Below are positions 1-8,625 of a stretch of DNA of 64,000 nt, piece by piece (positions within the stretch are counted from its first letter, which is position 1; each line of letters starts with the position of its first letter). A program made the position numbers and the translations under genes. The stretch covers positions 1,762,720 through 1,826,719 of the forward strand of contig NZ_JAJKFT010000010.1 of assembly GCF_020966755.1 (NCBI RefSeq), read 5' to 3'. The DNA is from Blastopirellula sediminis (lineage in GTDB: Bacteria; Planctomycetota; Planctomycetia; Pirellulales; Pirellulaceae). Below the pieces are notes generated by a model. That model was given only the letters and a program-made list of their open reading frames with translations. It was not told where the DNA came from and did not search any database.

Positions 1-168
1 GCGGTATCGACTTCCCTCGGCAGCGGTCGATACGACGAAGGACGTTCTGCGCCAGGATGGCGAACCGGAGCGTCTTACATGGACGACCTGCGCAAAAGTG
101 CGAACGCGGCCTCGATGGCGGAATCGAAGTCGCCAGGTACGGATACCTATTTCTGTAGAACCAGAGTC

Positions 169-1572
169 ATGAAGTCGATCGCGTCACTCTGTTTGTGCTT
201 GACGGCGGCGTTCTGCGCGGCGCCGACGAATTACGCCCAGGCCGCTGCGCCCAACGCGATGGCCATTGATGGTTCTTGGCCAGCGGCGGACGTCACGTAC
301 GCTTCAACGCAGCAAGATTCGCTGGTGACGCCGGTTGGCTATTACGCGGCTGCCGGTTGCAGTTGCGGTCACGGCGGCCAGTGCGATTGCCTTTGTTGCC
401 GCGAGTCGCTCACCAATGGGCTGTGGGGCTACGGTTATTGCCTGGAAGATTGCGGGATCGGCATCAAGAGCTCGCTGACGCAGTTCTACCAAGGCCCGTC
501 GAGCGGCGGTCGTCAGCAATCGTTCAGCTACGGCGCGAAGTTCGATCTCTACGCTGATTTCAACACCGAGAAGATGGGGCTGTGGGAAGGGGGCGATATC
601 CTGGTTCACGCCTCGGAATGGCAGTTCGGCGAGAACGCCAACGCCGACGCCGTCTTCGCTTCGCCGGTCAATGCGAACCTGCTCTACCCGACCAACGGAC
701 CTTCGTACGCGCTGTCGCATTTGCTGCTGACGCAACAACTTGGCGACGGACATCTGGCGATGGTCGGCCGCTATAGCATGCTCGACTTGTGGGAAGGATT
801 TTATCCGGACTACGGTCACGGCTTGGACGGCTTTATGAACGTTTCGATGATCATTCCGTTGAATATTATCGTGCCGACCGTCGCGCCGATCTCGAACATG
901 GCCGGCCTCGTCAAAGCGGGCGAACGTGGTCTGGAGCGGGGCGTCATCGTTACCGAAACGACCAACCACGCGACCGACGCCGGGCTCGACTTCAACAACG
1001 GCGTGACGATCCTCGGTTTCGATCGTCTCTATACCGACTTCGGCGGCCTGGCCGGTTCGCACACCGTTGCGGCGACCTACGCCACCGGAACGTTCCGTGA
1101 CTTCAACCCGAACGGCTGGATCACCGGTCCGGCCGGACTGGTGCAGATTCCGATTCTGGGAGAGCAGAAAGGTTCGTGGTCGGCCGGCTACATCGCCGAA
1201 CAACGCCTCTGGCAAGATCCCTGCAACGCCCAGCGCTACAGCAAGATGATGCTCACGCTCGGCGTCGCCGATCATGACACCAGCCCTTATGGCTTCGGCG
1301 CCAACGTTTCTTCCGAAGCGTTCGGGCTGTTTGCGTGTCGCCCCAGCGATCGGATGGGGATCGGGTACTTCTACTACGATTTGACCAACGGTTTCCAAAC
1401 GGCGATTCAAGCTCTCGGACCGGCGCAAAACGTTCAGGGGGGAGAGATCTACTACAACGCGGCGATCACCAAATGGTTCCATCTGACCGCCGACGCTCAA
1501 GCGATTCAGCCGATCTACAAAGCGAATGACACGGCGATCGTCCTCGGCCTGCGTGGTCGAATCGATTTCTAA
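169..1572 (+). CDS. OprB-like outer-membrane porin
   Basis: Predicted secreted beta-barrel of 467 residues, most like the OprB carbohydrate-selective porin family; it would form a channel in the outer membrane. The ATG at 169 is preferred over the in-frame ATG at 79 because it begins directly with a signal peptide (MKSIASLCLCLTAAFCAA). Mature N-terminus carries a striking cysteine-rich segment (CSCGHGGQCDCLCC, then two more Cys in YCLEDCG) ahead of the barrel. The barrel part shows alternating aromatic/Gly strands (DLYADFNTEKMGLWEGG, FGFGANVSSEAFG-type) and the protein ends in RIDF, a terminal Phe typical of outer-membrane proteins. Substrate cannot be told from sequence. Monocistronic, with a perfect hairpin just downstream. 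No clear Shine-Dalgarno sequence. The Cys-rich N-terminus is seen directly; its role (metal binding or disulfides) is unknown. Confidence 0.75.
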   Translation: MKSIASLCLCLTAAFCAAPTNYAQAAAPNAMAIDGSWPAADVTYASTQQDSLVTPVGYYAAAGCSCGHGGQCDCLCCRESLTNGLWGYGYCLEDCGIGIKSSLTQFYQGPSSGGRQQSFSYGAKFDLYADFNTEKMGLWEGGDILVHASEWQFGENANADAVFASPVNANLLYPTNGPSYALSHLLLTQQLGDGHLAMVGRYSMLDLWEGFYPDYGHGLDGFMNVSMIIPLNIIVPTVAPISNMAGLVKAGERGLERGVIVTETTNHATDAGLDFNNGVTILGFDRLYTDFGGLAGSHTVAATYATGTFRDFNPNGWITGPAGLVQIPILGEQKGSWSAGYIAEQRLWQDPCNAQRYSKMMLTLGVADHDTSPYGFGANVSSEAFGLFACRPSDRMGIGYFYYDLTNGFQTAIQALGPAQNVQGGEIYYNAAITKWFHLTADAQAIQPIYKANDTAIVLGLRGRIDF

Positions 1573-1607
1573 TTTCTTTTTTTCTGATGACAATCGAAGC
1601 GTGCAGC

Positions 1608-1634
1608 GGGATCAAGGCCATCGGCCTTGATCCC
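1608..1634 (+). terminator. Hairpin after porin gene
   Basis: Perfect 12-bp inverted repeat GGGATCAAGGCC / GGCCTTGATCCC with a 3-base loop, 35 bp after the porin stop. The following sequence is only mildly T-rich (GTCCTTCGTTTCC), so it may be a weak or bidirectional terminator. Confidence 0.6.
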
Positions 1635-1755
1635 GTCCTTCGTTTCCGCTCGACGAAGTTGACGTCTTGCGGTTCTCGGCCGATACTGGAACGACGCGCG
1701 GTATCTCCAGTGGCGTTCTCGCCGCTCGCGTGATCTCCCCCTATTGCAGCTCTTC

Positions 1756-1779
1756 GGCCCAACGAGAAAGCTTGTCATG
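1756..1779 (+). promoter_or_regulatory. Conserved 5' leader of sulfatase genes (copy 1)
   Basis: Partner of 5541-5564. The shared block GGCCCAACGAGAARGCT lies 7 bp in front of the ATG and helps to decide that start. Probably a translation-initiation region kept after gene duplication, or a shared regulatory site. Confidence 0.55.
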
Positions 1780-3309
1780 TCCGCAGCCGTCGCTTTGCGT
1801 AAATCCATCGCCTCGCTTGTCTCATTGCTGTTGTTGACGACGCTGATTGCTGCGGCCAACGCCGCGGATCGCGCGAAGAGGCCGAACGTCATCGTCATCC
1901 TGGCCGACGATCTGGGGCTGGGAGACGTCACGGCCTGCAATCCCGAGAGCAAGATCAAGACGCCGCGGCTGGATGGACTTGCCGCCGAAGGGATCACGTT
2001 CCTCGATGCGCATACGCCCAGCTCGGTTTGCACGCCGACTCGCTATGGATTGTTGACCGGGCGTTACAACTGGCGCTCGCGGTTGGCCAACGGCGTGCTC
2101 AGCGGAACGAGCCAGCATTTGATTCCGTCCGATCGTCCGACGCTCGGGCACTTGATGAAAGGCGCCGGCTATCACACCGCGATGATCGGCAAGTGGCATC
2201 TCGGTTGGGATTGGACGAAAGAAGGGGGGAAGATCGACTTCAGCCAGCCGGTCGCCAACGGTCCCGATATCAACGGCTTCGATCAATACTACGGTCACTG
2301 CGGTTCGCTCGACATGCCGCCGTACGTCTGGGTTGATACCGGTCGTCCGACTGCAATTCCAACTCGCGAAGAAGGAGTGACACCCCAGCAAGATCCGTAT
2401 GGTTGGTATCGCAAAGGTCCGATTGGCCCTGACTTTGAAATCGAACAGGTCCTGCCGCACTTGTTCGACAAGGCGATCACCTACGTGAAAGAGCGGACCG
2501 CGCCGGCGAATGCCGACCAGCCCTTCTTCCTCTACTTGCCCCTGCCGGCGCCGCACACGCCGATCGTGCCGCTTCCGCCGTTCAAAGACGCCAGTGGGCT
2601 GAACCCCTACGCCGACTTCGTGATGCAGGTCGATCATCATGTCGGCCAATTGCTTGATACGCTGAAGGAAGCGGGAGTCGACGACGACACGATCGTCTTC
2701 TTCACCAGCGACAACGGCTGCTCTCCGCAGGCCAACTTTCCGGTGCTCTTGGAAAAAGGACACGACCCGAGCGCCGGCTTCCGTGGGCACAAGGCCGACA
2801 TCTACGAAGGGGGACATCGCGTTCCGCTCGTGGTGCGCTGGCCCGGCAAGATCGACGGCGGACAAACGACGAAGGCGCTCGCCTGTCTGACCGACATCTA
2901 CCCGACGCTCGCAGCGATCACCCAGCAGCCGCGCAAAGCGGCCGGCGGCGAAGATGGCTATAGCCTACTGCCGGTCTTCGCGGGTAAAGAAACCTCTGGC
3001 CGCGATACGCTGATCAGCCATTCCATCTCCGGCCACTTCGCGATTCGCCAAGGGGATTGGAAGTTGTGCCTGGCCCATGGCAGCGGCGGCTGGAGCGATC
3101 CGAAAGAAAACGTCGCGATCAAACAAGGCCTGCCTGCGATGCAGCTTTTCAACCTGGCCAGCGATCCGGCCGAACAGGAGAACCTGGTCGACGCGAATCC
3201 GGAGAAGGTGAAAGTATTGCTCGCGTTGCTCCAAACGCAGGTCGAACAAGGGCGCTGCACGCCGGGCGAAAAGCTGCCGAACGATCGCAAGATCAACGTC
3301 ATGCACTAA
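1777..3309 (+). CDS. Secreted sulfatase (type I, FGE-dependent)
   Basis: Sulfatase of 510 residues from the ATG at 1777, hydrolysing sulfate esters outside the cytoplasm, probably of a polysaccharide. It starts with a signal peptide (to about ANAAD). The metal site sequence RPNVIVILADDLG, the formylglycine site CTPTR (Cys 85 from this start), GKWHLG, and the late FFTSDNG element are all present and in the usual order. Presence of CxPxR means it needs formylglycine-generating enzyme. The ATG at 1777 is chosen over an in-frame upstream start because the leader GGCCCAACGAGAA..TCATG matches that of the second sulfatase at 5562. The stop overlaps the stop of the convergent barrel gene by 4 bp. Substrate specificity cannot be assigned. 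Confidence 0.93.
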   Translation: MSAAVALRKSIASLVSLLLLTTLIAAANAADRAKRPNVIVILADDLGLGDVTACNPESKIKTPRLDGLAAEGITFLDAHTPSSVCTPTRYGLLTGRYNWRSRLANGVLSGTSQHLIPSDRPTLGHLMKGAGYHTAMIGKWHLGWDWTKEGGKIDFSQPVANGPDINGFDQYYGHCGSLDMPPYVWVDTGRPTAIPTREEGVTPQQDPYGWYRKGPIGPDFEIEQVLPHLFDKAITYVKERTAPANADQPFFLYLPLPAPHTPIVPLPPFKDASGLNPYADFVMQVDHHVGQLLDTLKEAGVDDDTIVFFTSDNGCSPQANFPVLLEKGHDPSAGFRGHKADIYEGGHRVPLVVRWPGKIDGGQTTKALACLTDIYPTLAAITQQPRKAAGGEDGYSLLPVFAGKETSGRDTLISHSISGHFAIRQGDWKLCLAHGSGGWSDPKENVAIKQGLPAMQLFNLASDPAEQENLVDANPEKVKVLLALLQTQVEQGRCTPGEKLPNDRKINVMH

Positions 3310-4178
3310 AAGCGATATGCAAATCGCAAGTCGTTCACGAAGTCTGGCGCCGATTCGCTCACGCCGAACGCCGTTCGCCAACTCAGCACCCAGCGTTCGT
3401 TGAGCAGGTATGAGAATCCGCCGCCGAGCATGTGTTGATCGGTGTCGTACGCCGAGCCATGGTTCGACAGCATGTCCCACGAGACGAACGTCCCAATCCG
3501 ATCGGTCAGGATGTAGTCGTAGCTCAGGCTTTGTTGCAACTGCGTGTAGTGATCGCCGCCGGCGTTGAACAGCGCAAAGCCGGTGCTGCCGCTGACCGTG
3601 CTGCGCGGGCCGACCTGCCATGAGTAGAGGACTTCGGTCACCGGCTGAAAGCTGTTGATCGCGAACGGGTTTCCCTGCATCGTCAGCGGCGCCGCGACGT
3701 GAATCGCCATCTGCGGCCTGTAGCCGTCCTGTCCCCACATGTCGTAGACGACGCCGAAGCTCGGATCGAGCACATGGCTCTCGCCGTCAGTGAAGACGAT
3801 CCCCGGCCAGCCGAGCCGGATTTCCAGGCGATCGGTCCAGCCGTAGCGCAGCAGCATGTCGGGCAGCGCATGCTGCGATCCTCCTCTCCCTTTGAGATAG
3901 GAGTAGCCTCCTTCCAGCTGCGTGCGTCCCGCCGTCATCCGTGCGAGCCGCTGCGACCAACTCAGGTCAACCGGCGGCGGCTGCGAAGCGTTGAACCAGG
4001 CCTCCTCATTCAAGAAGGTCTCGTCAACAACTTCCGGCGCAACTTGCGGCGGAGTCAGGGTCAGAGGGGAAGGAGATTCGAAATATTCTTGGGCGACGCA
4101 CTCAGAGGAGCGCGCGGCGACCAGACAGGCCGCCGCGATCGCTACCGCAATCAGCGTCCGCGCATGGCGAACTAGCAA
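3306..4178 (-). CDS. Putative outer-membrane beta-barrel (transporter/phenol MetA-like)
   Basis: 290-residue secreted protein with a signal peptide (MLVRHARTLIAVAIAAACLVAARSSECVAQE, first 20 residues plus). The C-terminal two thirds are amphipathic strands (LEGGYSYLKG, LEIRLGWPGI, GTFVSWDMLS, LGGGFSYLLN) and the chain ends FAYRF with a terminal Phe, the usual signature for barrel insertion. It resembles the PF13557-type 'transporter / meta-pathway of phenol degradation' family common in planctomycetes; that name does not imply phenol use. Lies 12 bp downstream of the secreted protein at 4191-5159, so the two are probably one operon. Convergent with and touching the sulfatase gene. Confidence 0.7.
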   Translation of the reverse strand: MLVRHARTLIAVAIAAACLVAARSSECVAQEYFESPSPLTLTPPQVAPEVVDETFLNEEAWFNASQPPPVDLSWSQRLARMTAGRTQLEGGYSYLKGRGGSQHALPDMLLRYGWTDRLEIRLGWPGIVFTDGESHVLDPSFGVVYDMWGQDGYRPQMAIHVAAPLTMQGNPFAINSFQPVTEVLYSWQVGPRSTVSGSTGFALFNAGGDHYTQLQQSLSYDYILTDRIGTFVSWDMLSNHGSAYDTDQHMLGGGFSYLLNERWVLSWRTAFGVSESAPDFVNDLRFAYRF

Positions 4179-4190
4179 CAGCAGATTCCC

Positions 4191-5159
4191 TTAGCGAATG
4201 CGTCCGTTACCCGGATTCGATCGAGAAGCGGTCGCCGCCGAGTTGGCGTGCGCCGGCAACGTCCGCGTCGTCGTGTCGCGAGGAACGCTACCGGCGAAGG
4301 AAGGCCGATGCGTGTTCTGGCTCCCGCGCAGCGACGGAGAAACGTCAGGCGTCTGCGCGTTGGCGCTCGAGACGGTCTGGCCATGGTTCGAGACTTCGGT
4401 CGAGTGACCGGTACCGATCGTGAAGCCGCGACGCGGCGCCGGCGAGTCGGTCGAAGTCGAACGAGCTTGCATGTTCGCGGCATGCGAGGTCGACGTCGTC
4501 GTGCTGGCGCTGTCGCCGCCGCTCTTGCGGAACGGATTGAGCCGCTGGTACCACGCGACCTTTTCTTCTTTCTTCACAGCGGTCGGCGCGATGCTCGTCG
4601 CTTGAACCACCGGCGCACCGCTCGGCTGCGTCGTTTCGACGCCGTCCGGAGTCCAGCTGCGCGAGGTCTCGCGCGTCTGTCCGTTGGGGAGCGTCATCGT
4701 GCGTTCCATCGTCCCGGTCGTTCCGTCCCACGTACGGACCGTCGACTGCTGAACGACGCGGCCGTCCGGCAGCGTGACCAGATGATCGCGGGTCGTGTTG
4801 TACGGGTCGGTCGTCGTCCGCGTCATTTCATGCTGACGCAAGATCGTGCCGTCCGGTGCGGTCCAGGTTTGGTTCCGCGTGATCGACGAACCATCCTCGG
4901 TTTGCAGGCGCTGGTAGGTCTGCGTCATTTCGCCGCGCGGATTGACGACCATATGCTCGCGGACGTAGCGACCATCTTCCGGGGCGTTCAGATAGCTTTG
5001 CGTATTGGTAACCGTACCAGCTGCGTTTTGGGTTTGGCGCTGGTACGTCCATTGCGGTTGCGGCGGCAATGGCATCTCGACGGGCGTCACTTCTTGAGCC
5101 CAAAGGTTACCGGTGGCGGCCAGCATCACAATGGATGCCGAAATGGCGATCCGTGGCAT
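4191..5159 (-). CDS. Secreted hypothetical protein, YD/pentapeptide-like low-complexity
   Basis: 322 residues, unrecognised. Signal peptide MPRIAISASIVMLAATGNLWAQ is followed by a segment (about 30-190) of short imperfect repeats rich in Thr, Arg and Gln around the pattern 'T..DGT..R...T' (for example TWTAPDGTILRQ, VTLPDGRVVQQ, MTLPNGQTRETSRSW). These read as strand-turn-strand units. Residues from about 200 on are Ser/Thr/Pro/Asn-rich and probably disordered, after a short basic motif WYQRLNPFRK. Exported to the periplasm or cell surface. First gene of a likely two-gene operon with the barrel protein. Function unknown. Confidence 0.7.
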   Translation of the reverse strand: MPRIAISASIVMLAATGNLWAQEVTPVEMPLPPQPQWTYQRQTQNAAGTVTNTQSYLNAPEDGRYVREHMVVNPRGEMTQTYQRLQTEDGSSITRNQTWTAPDGTILRQHEMTRTTTDPYNTTRDHLVTLPDGRVVQQSTVRTWDGTTGTMERTMTLPNGQTRETSRSWTPDGVETTQPSGAPVVQATSIAPTAVKKEEKVAWYQRLNPFRKSGGDSASTTTSTSHAANMQARSTSTDSPAPRRGFTIGTGHSTEVSNHGQTVSSANAQTPDVSPSLRGSQNTHRPSFAGSVPRDTTTRTLPAHANSAATASRSNPGNGRIR

Positions 5160-5561
5160 CGATTCGCTTCCTTGCTTGGGGAGATTGGTCGAACGGATAA
5201 GTCGCCGCTGGCATGACGAGTCGATCCATCCGGGTTGGTCGTTCTTCGATTATCGACCGCTTGCCGCCGTCATCCGCAGAACGTCGCGGGATCCTACGAA
5301 AAATAGGGAAGGAAAGTCCACACGAACTTGAAAAATCGGCAGCACGGCGCCAGCATCGCTCACCCGGCAGGAGGAGAGCAGGGGCGCTACAGGACTTTTT
5401 CGCCATTCCCCAATCCAGGGAAGCGTGCGTCAGCCCCCAAAAGTTGACGCGGCATCACGGACCGTTGATACTAGAGCGACATATCGAGTCCCCACCTCGC
5501 GGCGTTTCCGCCCCCAGAAAATCACCCATTCCGCCCCTCGGGCCCAACGAGAAGGCTCCTC
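5160..5561. other. Intergenic region without a gene
   Basis: About 400 bp between the divergent secreted-protein gene and the second sulfatase. No convincing ORF or RNA seen. The last 24 bp (5541-5564) form the conserved sulfatase leader. Confidence 0.6.
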
Positions 5562-5564
5562 ATG
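5541..5564 (+). promoter_or_regulatory. Conserved 5' leader of sulfatase genes (copy 2)
   Basis: GGCCCAACGAGAAGGCTCCTCATG here matches 21 of 24 bases with 1756-1779 in front of the first sulfatase (differences only at three positions). Contains a GAGAAGG element that could serve as ribosome binding site. The match spans the start codon and ends there. Confidence 0.55.
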
Positions 5565-7193
5565 CACGCTTTCCTGACGCTTCGCAAATCACTCACTGTC
5601 GTCGCTTGCTTACTGATGATCGGTTCGGTAGCCATCGCCGCGGATGGCGCCAAACAGCCGAACGTCATCTTTATCCTCGCCGACGACATGGGTTATTCCG
5701 ATCTCGGCTGCTACGGCGGCGATATCGAGACGCCGAATCTCGACAAGCTGGCCGCCGGCGGTTTGAAGTTCACCAACTTCTACAACACCGCCCGCTGCTG
5801 GCCGACTCGCGGAGCGCTTCTCAGCGGTTACTACGCCCAGCAAATTCATCGCGACGCGCTCCCTGGTCTTGGCGGGGGAGGGCAGGCCTCGCGCCAGAAC
5901 TGGGCTCGGTTGCTCCCCGATTATTTGAAGCCGCACGGCTATCGCAGCTATCACAGCGGCAAATGGCACATCGACGGCAAGGTGCTGGACGCTGGGTTCG
6001 ATCGTTCGCTCGACATGCGAAACCAAGGGAACTTCTTCACGGCGAAGGGGAATTTTGAAGATGATAAGCCGGTCACTCCCGCTGCGGACGAATCGGGCTA
6101 CTACTCGACGATCGCGGTCGTCGATCATGCGATCGATTGCTTGAAAGAACATTCGGACAAGTACGCCGATCAACCGTTCTTCCACTACGTCGCCTTCATC
6201 GCGCCTCACTTCCCGCTCCATGCGTTGCCGGAAGATATCGCCAAGTATCGCGACAACTATCTGAAGGGCTGGGACAAGGTGCGGGAAGAACGTTTCGCGC
6301 GACAGCGCGAACTTGGTTTGCTCCACACTTCGCTTTCAGCGCTGGAGCCGGAAGTCGGCCCTCCTTACGATTTCCCCGAAGCGATCAAAAAGCTCGGCCC
6401 CGGCGAGATCAATCGCCCCCTTCCTTGGACCGAACTGACCGACGAACAACGTCGTTTCCAAGCGACCAAGATGGCGATCCACGCCGCGATGGTTGATCGG
6501 ATGGATCACGAAATCGGCCGTTTGGTCGAACAGCTGAAGGCGATGGGGGAATACGAAAACACGCTGATCTTCTTCGCCTCGGACAACGGCGCAAGCGCCG
6601 AAATCATGGTTCGCCACGGCGGCCACGATCCGAGCGCCCCGATGGGAAGCGCCGCTTCTTACTTGTGCTTGGGCCCTGGCTTCTCGAGCGCCGCCAACAC
6701 GCCGTTCCGCCGCCATAAGACCTGGGTGCACGAAGGTGGGATCAGCACGCCGCTGATCGTCCATTGGCCGGCCGGGATCAAGGCGAAGGGAGAGCTGCGC
6801 AACACGCCGGGCCATGTCGTCGACATCGCGCCGACGATTCTCGACGCGGTGGGAGTCGAAAAGCCGACCGAGTGGGACGGAGAAGCGATCCCGGCCGCTC
6901 CGGGCAAGAGTCTCGTTCCGGCGTTCGGCGAAGACGTCGCCATCGATCGCGACTTCCTCTGGTGGCTCCACGAAGGAAATCGCGCCATCCGCGCCGGCGA
7001 CTGGAAACTGGTCGCCGCCAAAGATGACCCGTGGGAACTGTACGACCTGAGCGTCGACCGCGCCGAGTCGAACAACCTGGCCAAGCAGAACCCGGAAAAG
7101 GTCAAAGAACTGGAAGCCCTCTGGAACCAACAACTAGAGGCGTCCATCGAACTGGCCAAAAAGACGGTGAAGAAGCCGGCCAAGAAAAAATAG
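5562..7193 (+). CDS. Secreted arylsulfatase (type I, FGE-dependent)
   Basis: 543-residue sulfatase. Signal peptide to about residue 27 (GSVAIAADG). Metal-binding QPNVIFILADDMG, formylglycine motif CWPTR (Cys 79), HSGKWHIDG and FFASDNGAS are all present, so it should be active after FGE maturation. Of the arylsulfatase A type (contains HGGHDPSAP and a threaded-through large insertion). The C-terminal tail is strikingly lysine-rich (LAKKTVKKPAKKK), unlike the first sulfatase. The two sulfatases share only family-level similarity plus their leader sequence. Periplasmic or surface sulfate-ester hydrolysis, substrate unknown. Confidence 0.93.
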   Translation: MHAFLTLRKSLTVVACLLMIGSVAIAADGAKQPNVIFILADDMGYSDLGCYGGDIETPNLDKLAAGGLKFTNFYNTARCWPTRGALLSGYYAQQIHRDALPGLGGGGQASRQNWARLLPDYLKPHGYRSYHSGKWHIDGKVLDAGFDRSLDMRNQGNFFTAKGNFEDDKPVTPAADESGYYSTIAVVDHAIDCLKEHSDKYADQPFFHYVAFIAPHFPLHALPEDIAKYRDNYLKGWDKVREERFARQRELGLLHTSLSALEPEVGPPYDFPEAIKKLGPGEINRPLPWTELTDEQRRFQATKMAIHAAMVDRMDHEIGRLVEQLKAMGEYENTLIFFASDNGASAEIMVRHGGHDPSAPMGSAASYLCLGPGFSSAANTPFRRHKTWVHEGGISTPLIVHWPAGIKAKGELRNTPGHVVDIAPTILDAVGVEKPTEWDGEAIPAAPGKSLVPAFGEDVAIDRDFLWWLHEGNRAIRAGDWKLVAAKDDPWELYDLSVDRAESNNLAKQNPEKVKELEALWNQQLEASIELAKKTVKKPAKKK

Positions 7194-7204
7194 GTAGCCC
7201 AACT

Positions 7205-7251
7205 TCTTCACTAGCCCGCAGCGCAAGCAAGGGAATGCGTCCGCAAGAATA
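7205..7251 (+). repeat. Dispersed intergenic repeat A, copy 1
   Basis: Core CTAGCCCGCAGCGCAAGCAA followed by GGGAATGCGTCCGCAAG. Four related copies lie between the small genes from 7.2 to 8.6 kb, each directly after a stop codon. This repeat class is familiar from planctomycete intergenic regions. Confidence 0.75.
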
Positions 7252-7278
7252 GAACACGGACGCCACGGCAAGGAAATC

Positions 7279-7400
7279 GTAGGTTGGGTGAAGCGCAGCG
7301 CAACCCAACAATGCGGTCGCCAAACCCAAGGCGGGTTGCGCAGGCGAGTCACGTCCCCCAAGCCAAACGTCTTTCTTCGCGCTCGCTCCACCCACCCTAC
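7279..7400 (+). repeat. MITE-like 122-bp element with 12-bp terminal inverted repeats
   Basis: Begins GTAGGTTGGGTG and ends CACCCACCCTAC; the ends are inverted repeats matching 11 of 12. Inside is a second small palindrome (GTTGGGTGAAGCGCAGCGCAACCCAAC region and GGCGGGTTGCGC). No ORF of its own. Reads as a REP/MITE-type non-autonomous repeat. Confidence 0.6.
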
Positions 7401-7415
7401 ATCTTGCGCCTCAAA

Positions 7416-7459
7416 ACTAGCCCGAGGCGCGAGCCGAGGGAATGCGGCCGCAAGCAACA
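7416..7459 (+). repeat. Dispersed intergenic repeat A, copy 2
   Basis: CTAGCCCGAGGCGCGAGCCGAGGGAATGCGGCCGCAAGCAACA-like copy, directly after the MITE-like element and 16 bp before the next gene's start. Confidence 0.7.
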
Positions 7460-7475
7460 TCTAACGGAGTCTCTC

Positions 7476-7907
7476 GTGGCGAAGCGCAACACCAAAAAGA
7501 AGCCAACCGTCACGCACGAAGAAATCGTCACCCACTCGATTCGCCTTGTCGATCGCGAAGGAAACGATCGCATCATGCTCCACGCCAGCGCCGAGGAGCC
7601 AGGCCTGGCCGGAATTCAAATCGTCGGCAGCTCTGGATTTCCTCGCCTGGAACTCCAAGTCGCCAATGATGGTGAAGTGGGCATCCGGATCACGAACCAA
7701 GAGAATCAAAACGTTATTCAGATCGGCGTCAACCAAACTGGCAACGGTTTCTCAATCAGCACCAAGGATGGCTCGCCGGTCATCATGATGGGCGTCAATT
7801 CCGAACAATTCGGCCCGTTCGGTCCCACGCAAGGAAACATGGTGATTCGCGACGCCGCTACGAACGAACAGACGATTATTCCCAATCCGAACAAGAAGCA
7901 ATTGTAG
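7476..7907 (+). CDS. Small hypothetical protein with beta-solenoid-like sequence
   Basis: 143 residues from a GTG at 7476, chosen because GGAG sits 7-10 bases upstream and the earlier ORF runs through the repeat sequences. After a basic N-terminus (AKRNTKKKPT) the protein is a series of short strands of 10-15 residues (HSIRLVDREGNDRIMLHA, GIQIVGSSGFPRLELQV, GEVGIRITNQENQNVIQIGV, GFSISTKDGSPVIMMGV), which suggests a stacked-strand fold. No signal peptide or TM segment. Family not recognised. Confidence 0.6.
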   Translation: MAKRNTKKKPTVTHEEIVTHSIRLVDREGNDRIMLHASAEEPGLAGIQIVGSSGFPRLELQVANDGEVGIRITNQENQNVIQIGVNQTGNGFSISTKDGSPVIMMGVNSEQFGPFGPTQGNMVIRDAATNEQTIIPNPNKKQL

Positions 7908-7919
7908 TCGCAACCTCTT

Positions 7920-7950
7920 CACTAGCCCGCAACGCAAGCAAGGGAGTGAG
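7920..7950 (+). repeat. Dispersed intergenic repeat A, copy 3
   Basis: CACTAGCCCGCAACGCAAGCAAGGGAGTGAGG, a shorter copy just after the stop at 7907 and just before the next start. Confidence 0.65.
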
Positions 7951-7971
7951 GTTGGAATTGAGGACCGCGAA

Positions 7972-8553
7972 TTGAACGAACATCCCCGCAAGCCGTTAAA
8001 GTCCGGCGACGTCTATTCCGCAGAGATTCTCCGCGACGAGTACGGCATGAACGCGGCGAATCGACCTTACTTTACGATCGATCCCGCCGAGGTGCCGGAG
8101 CATCTCCGCGATTTGATTCCCTATGCCGAGCGATGGGCGATCTCTTGCGACGTGACGCGCGGCGACTATCGGGACCAGCAGCCCGAAGAGGACATCGCCG
8201 CCTTTTACTACGACGTGCTCCCCTACATCGAGCAAATCAACGAGTGGCTTGATAGCAATCCGAGGGCAGGGGACTTTACCATCCCGCTGCCCGATGCGGA
8301 GTATCATTTCCTCATCCTTTTGAAGGCGCACGCGGAAGCGTATCAGCCGACGGAAGAGGATATCCGCCGCCGAGAGGAGCAATGGGCGATCTGGCGGCGC
8401 CAGCGAGAACGCGAAAAGGCGCTCGCCGCCGTCGACGACGCGTTCCGCGCCAAGGACTACCAGCAGGTCGTCCGCTTGCTGACCCCGTATGAAGAAGACC
8501 TCGACAAAGTTCTCACCGCCAAATTGAACCTGGCGCGGAAAAGGGCGCAATAG
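7972..8553 (+). CDS. Hypothetical cytoplasmic protein
   Basis: 193 residues, TTG start at 7972 (the first in-frame ATG is at residue 26, 8047, inside a well-formed protein). Acidic, alpha-helical; residues 125-150 (TEEDIRRREEQWAIWRRQREREKAL) form a charged helix, followed by a TPR-like pair of helices (AVDDAFRAKDYQQVVRLLTPYEEDL). No catalytic motif recognised. Flanked by copies 3 and 4 of repeat A. Function unknown. Confidence 0.65.
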   Translation: MNEHPRKPLKSGDVYSAEILRDEYGMNAANRPYFTIDPAEVPEHLRDLIPYAERWAISCDVTRGDYRDQQPEEDIAAFYYDVLPYIEQINEWLDSNPRAGDFTIPLPDAEYHFLILLKAHAEAYQPTEEDIRRREEQWAIWRRQREREKALAAVDDAFRAKDYQQVVRLLTPYEEDLDKVLTAKLNLARKRAQ

Positions 8554-8566
8554 CCGAGGTGCCAAC

Positions 8567-8610
8567 GCTAGCCCGCAGCGCAAGTCGAGGGAATGGACTC
8601 GCAAGCAACA
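8567..8610 (+). repeat. Dispersed intergenic repeat A, copy 4
   Basis: GCTAGCCCGCAGCGCAAGTC then GAGGGAATGGACTCGCAAGCAACA. Lies between the stop at 8553 and the ankyrin gene. Confidence 0.72.
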
Positions 8611-8625
8611 GAATAGGAACGCGTG

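Noticed and set aside
304-1593. Long minus-strand ORF opposite the porin gene (429 codons)
   Set aside because: Composition is Arg/Val-rich shadow of the real gene; no domain, and the plus strand has a signal peptide and barrel pattern.
7205-8610. CRISPR-like array
   Set aside because: Repeat copies are spaced by whole genes and differ in sequence; no regular spacers.
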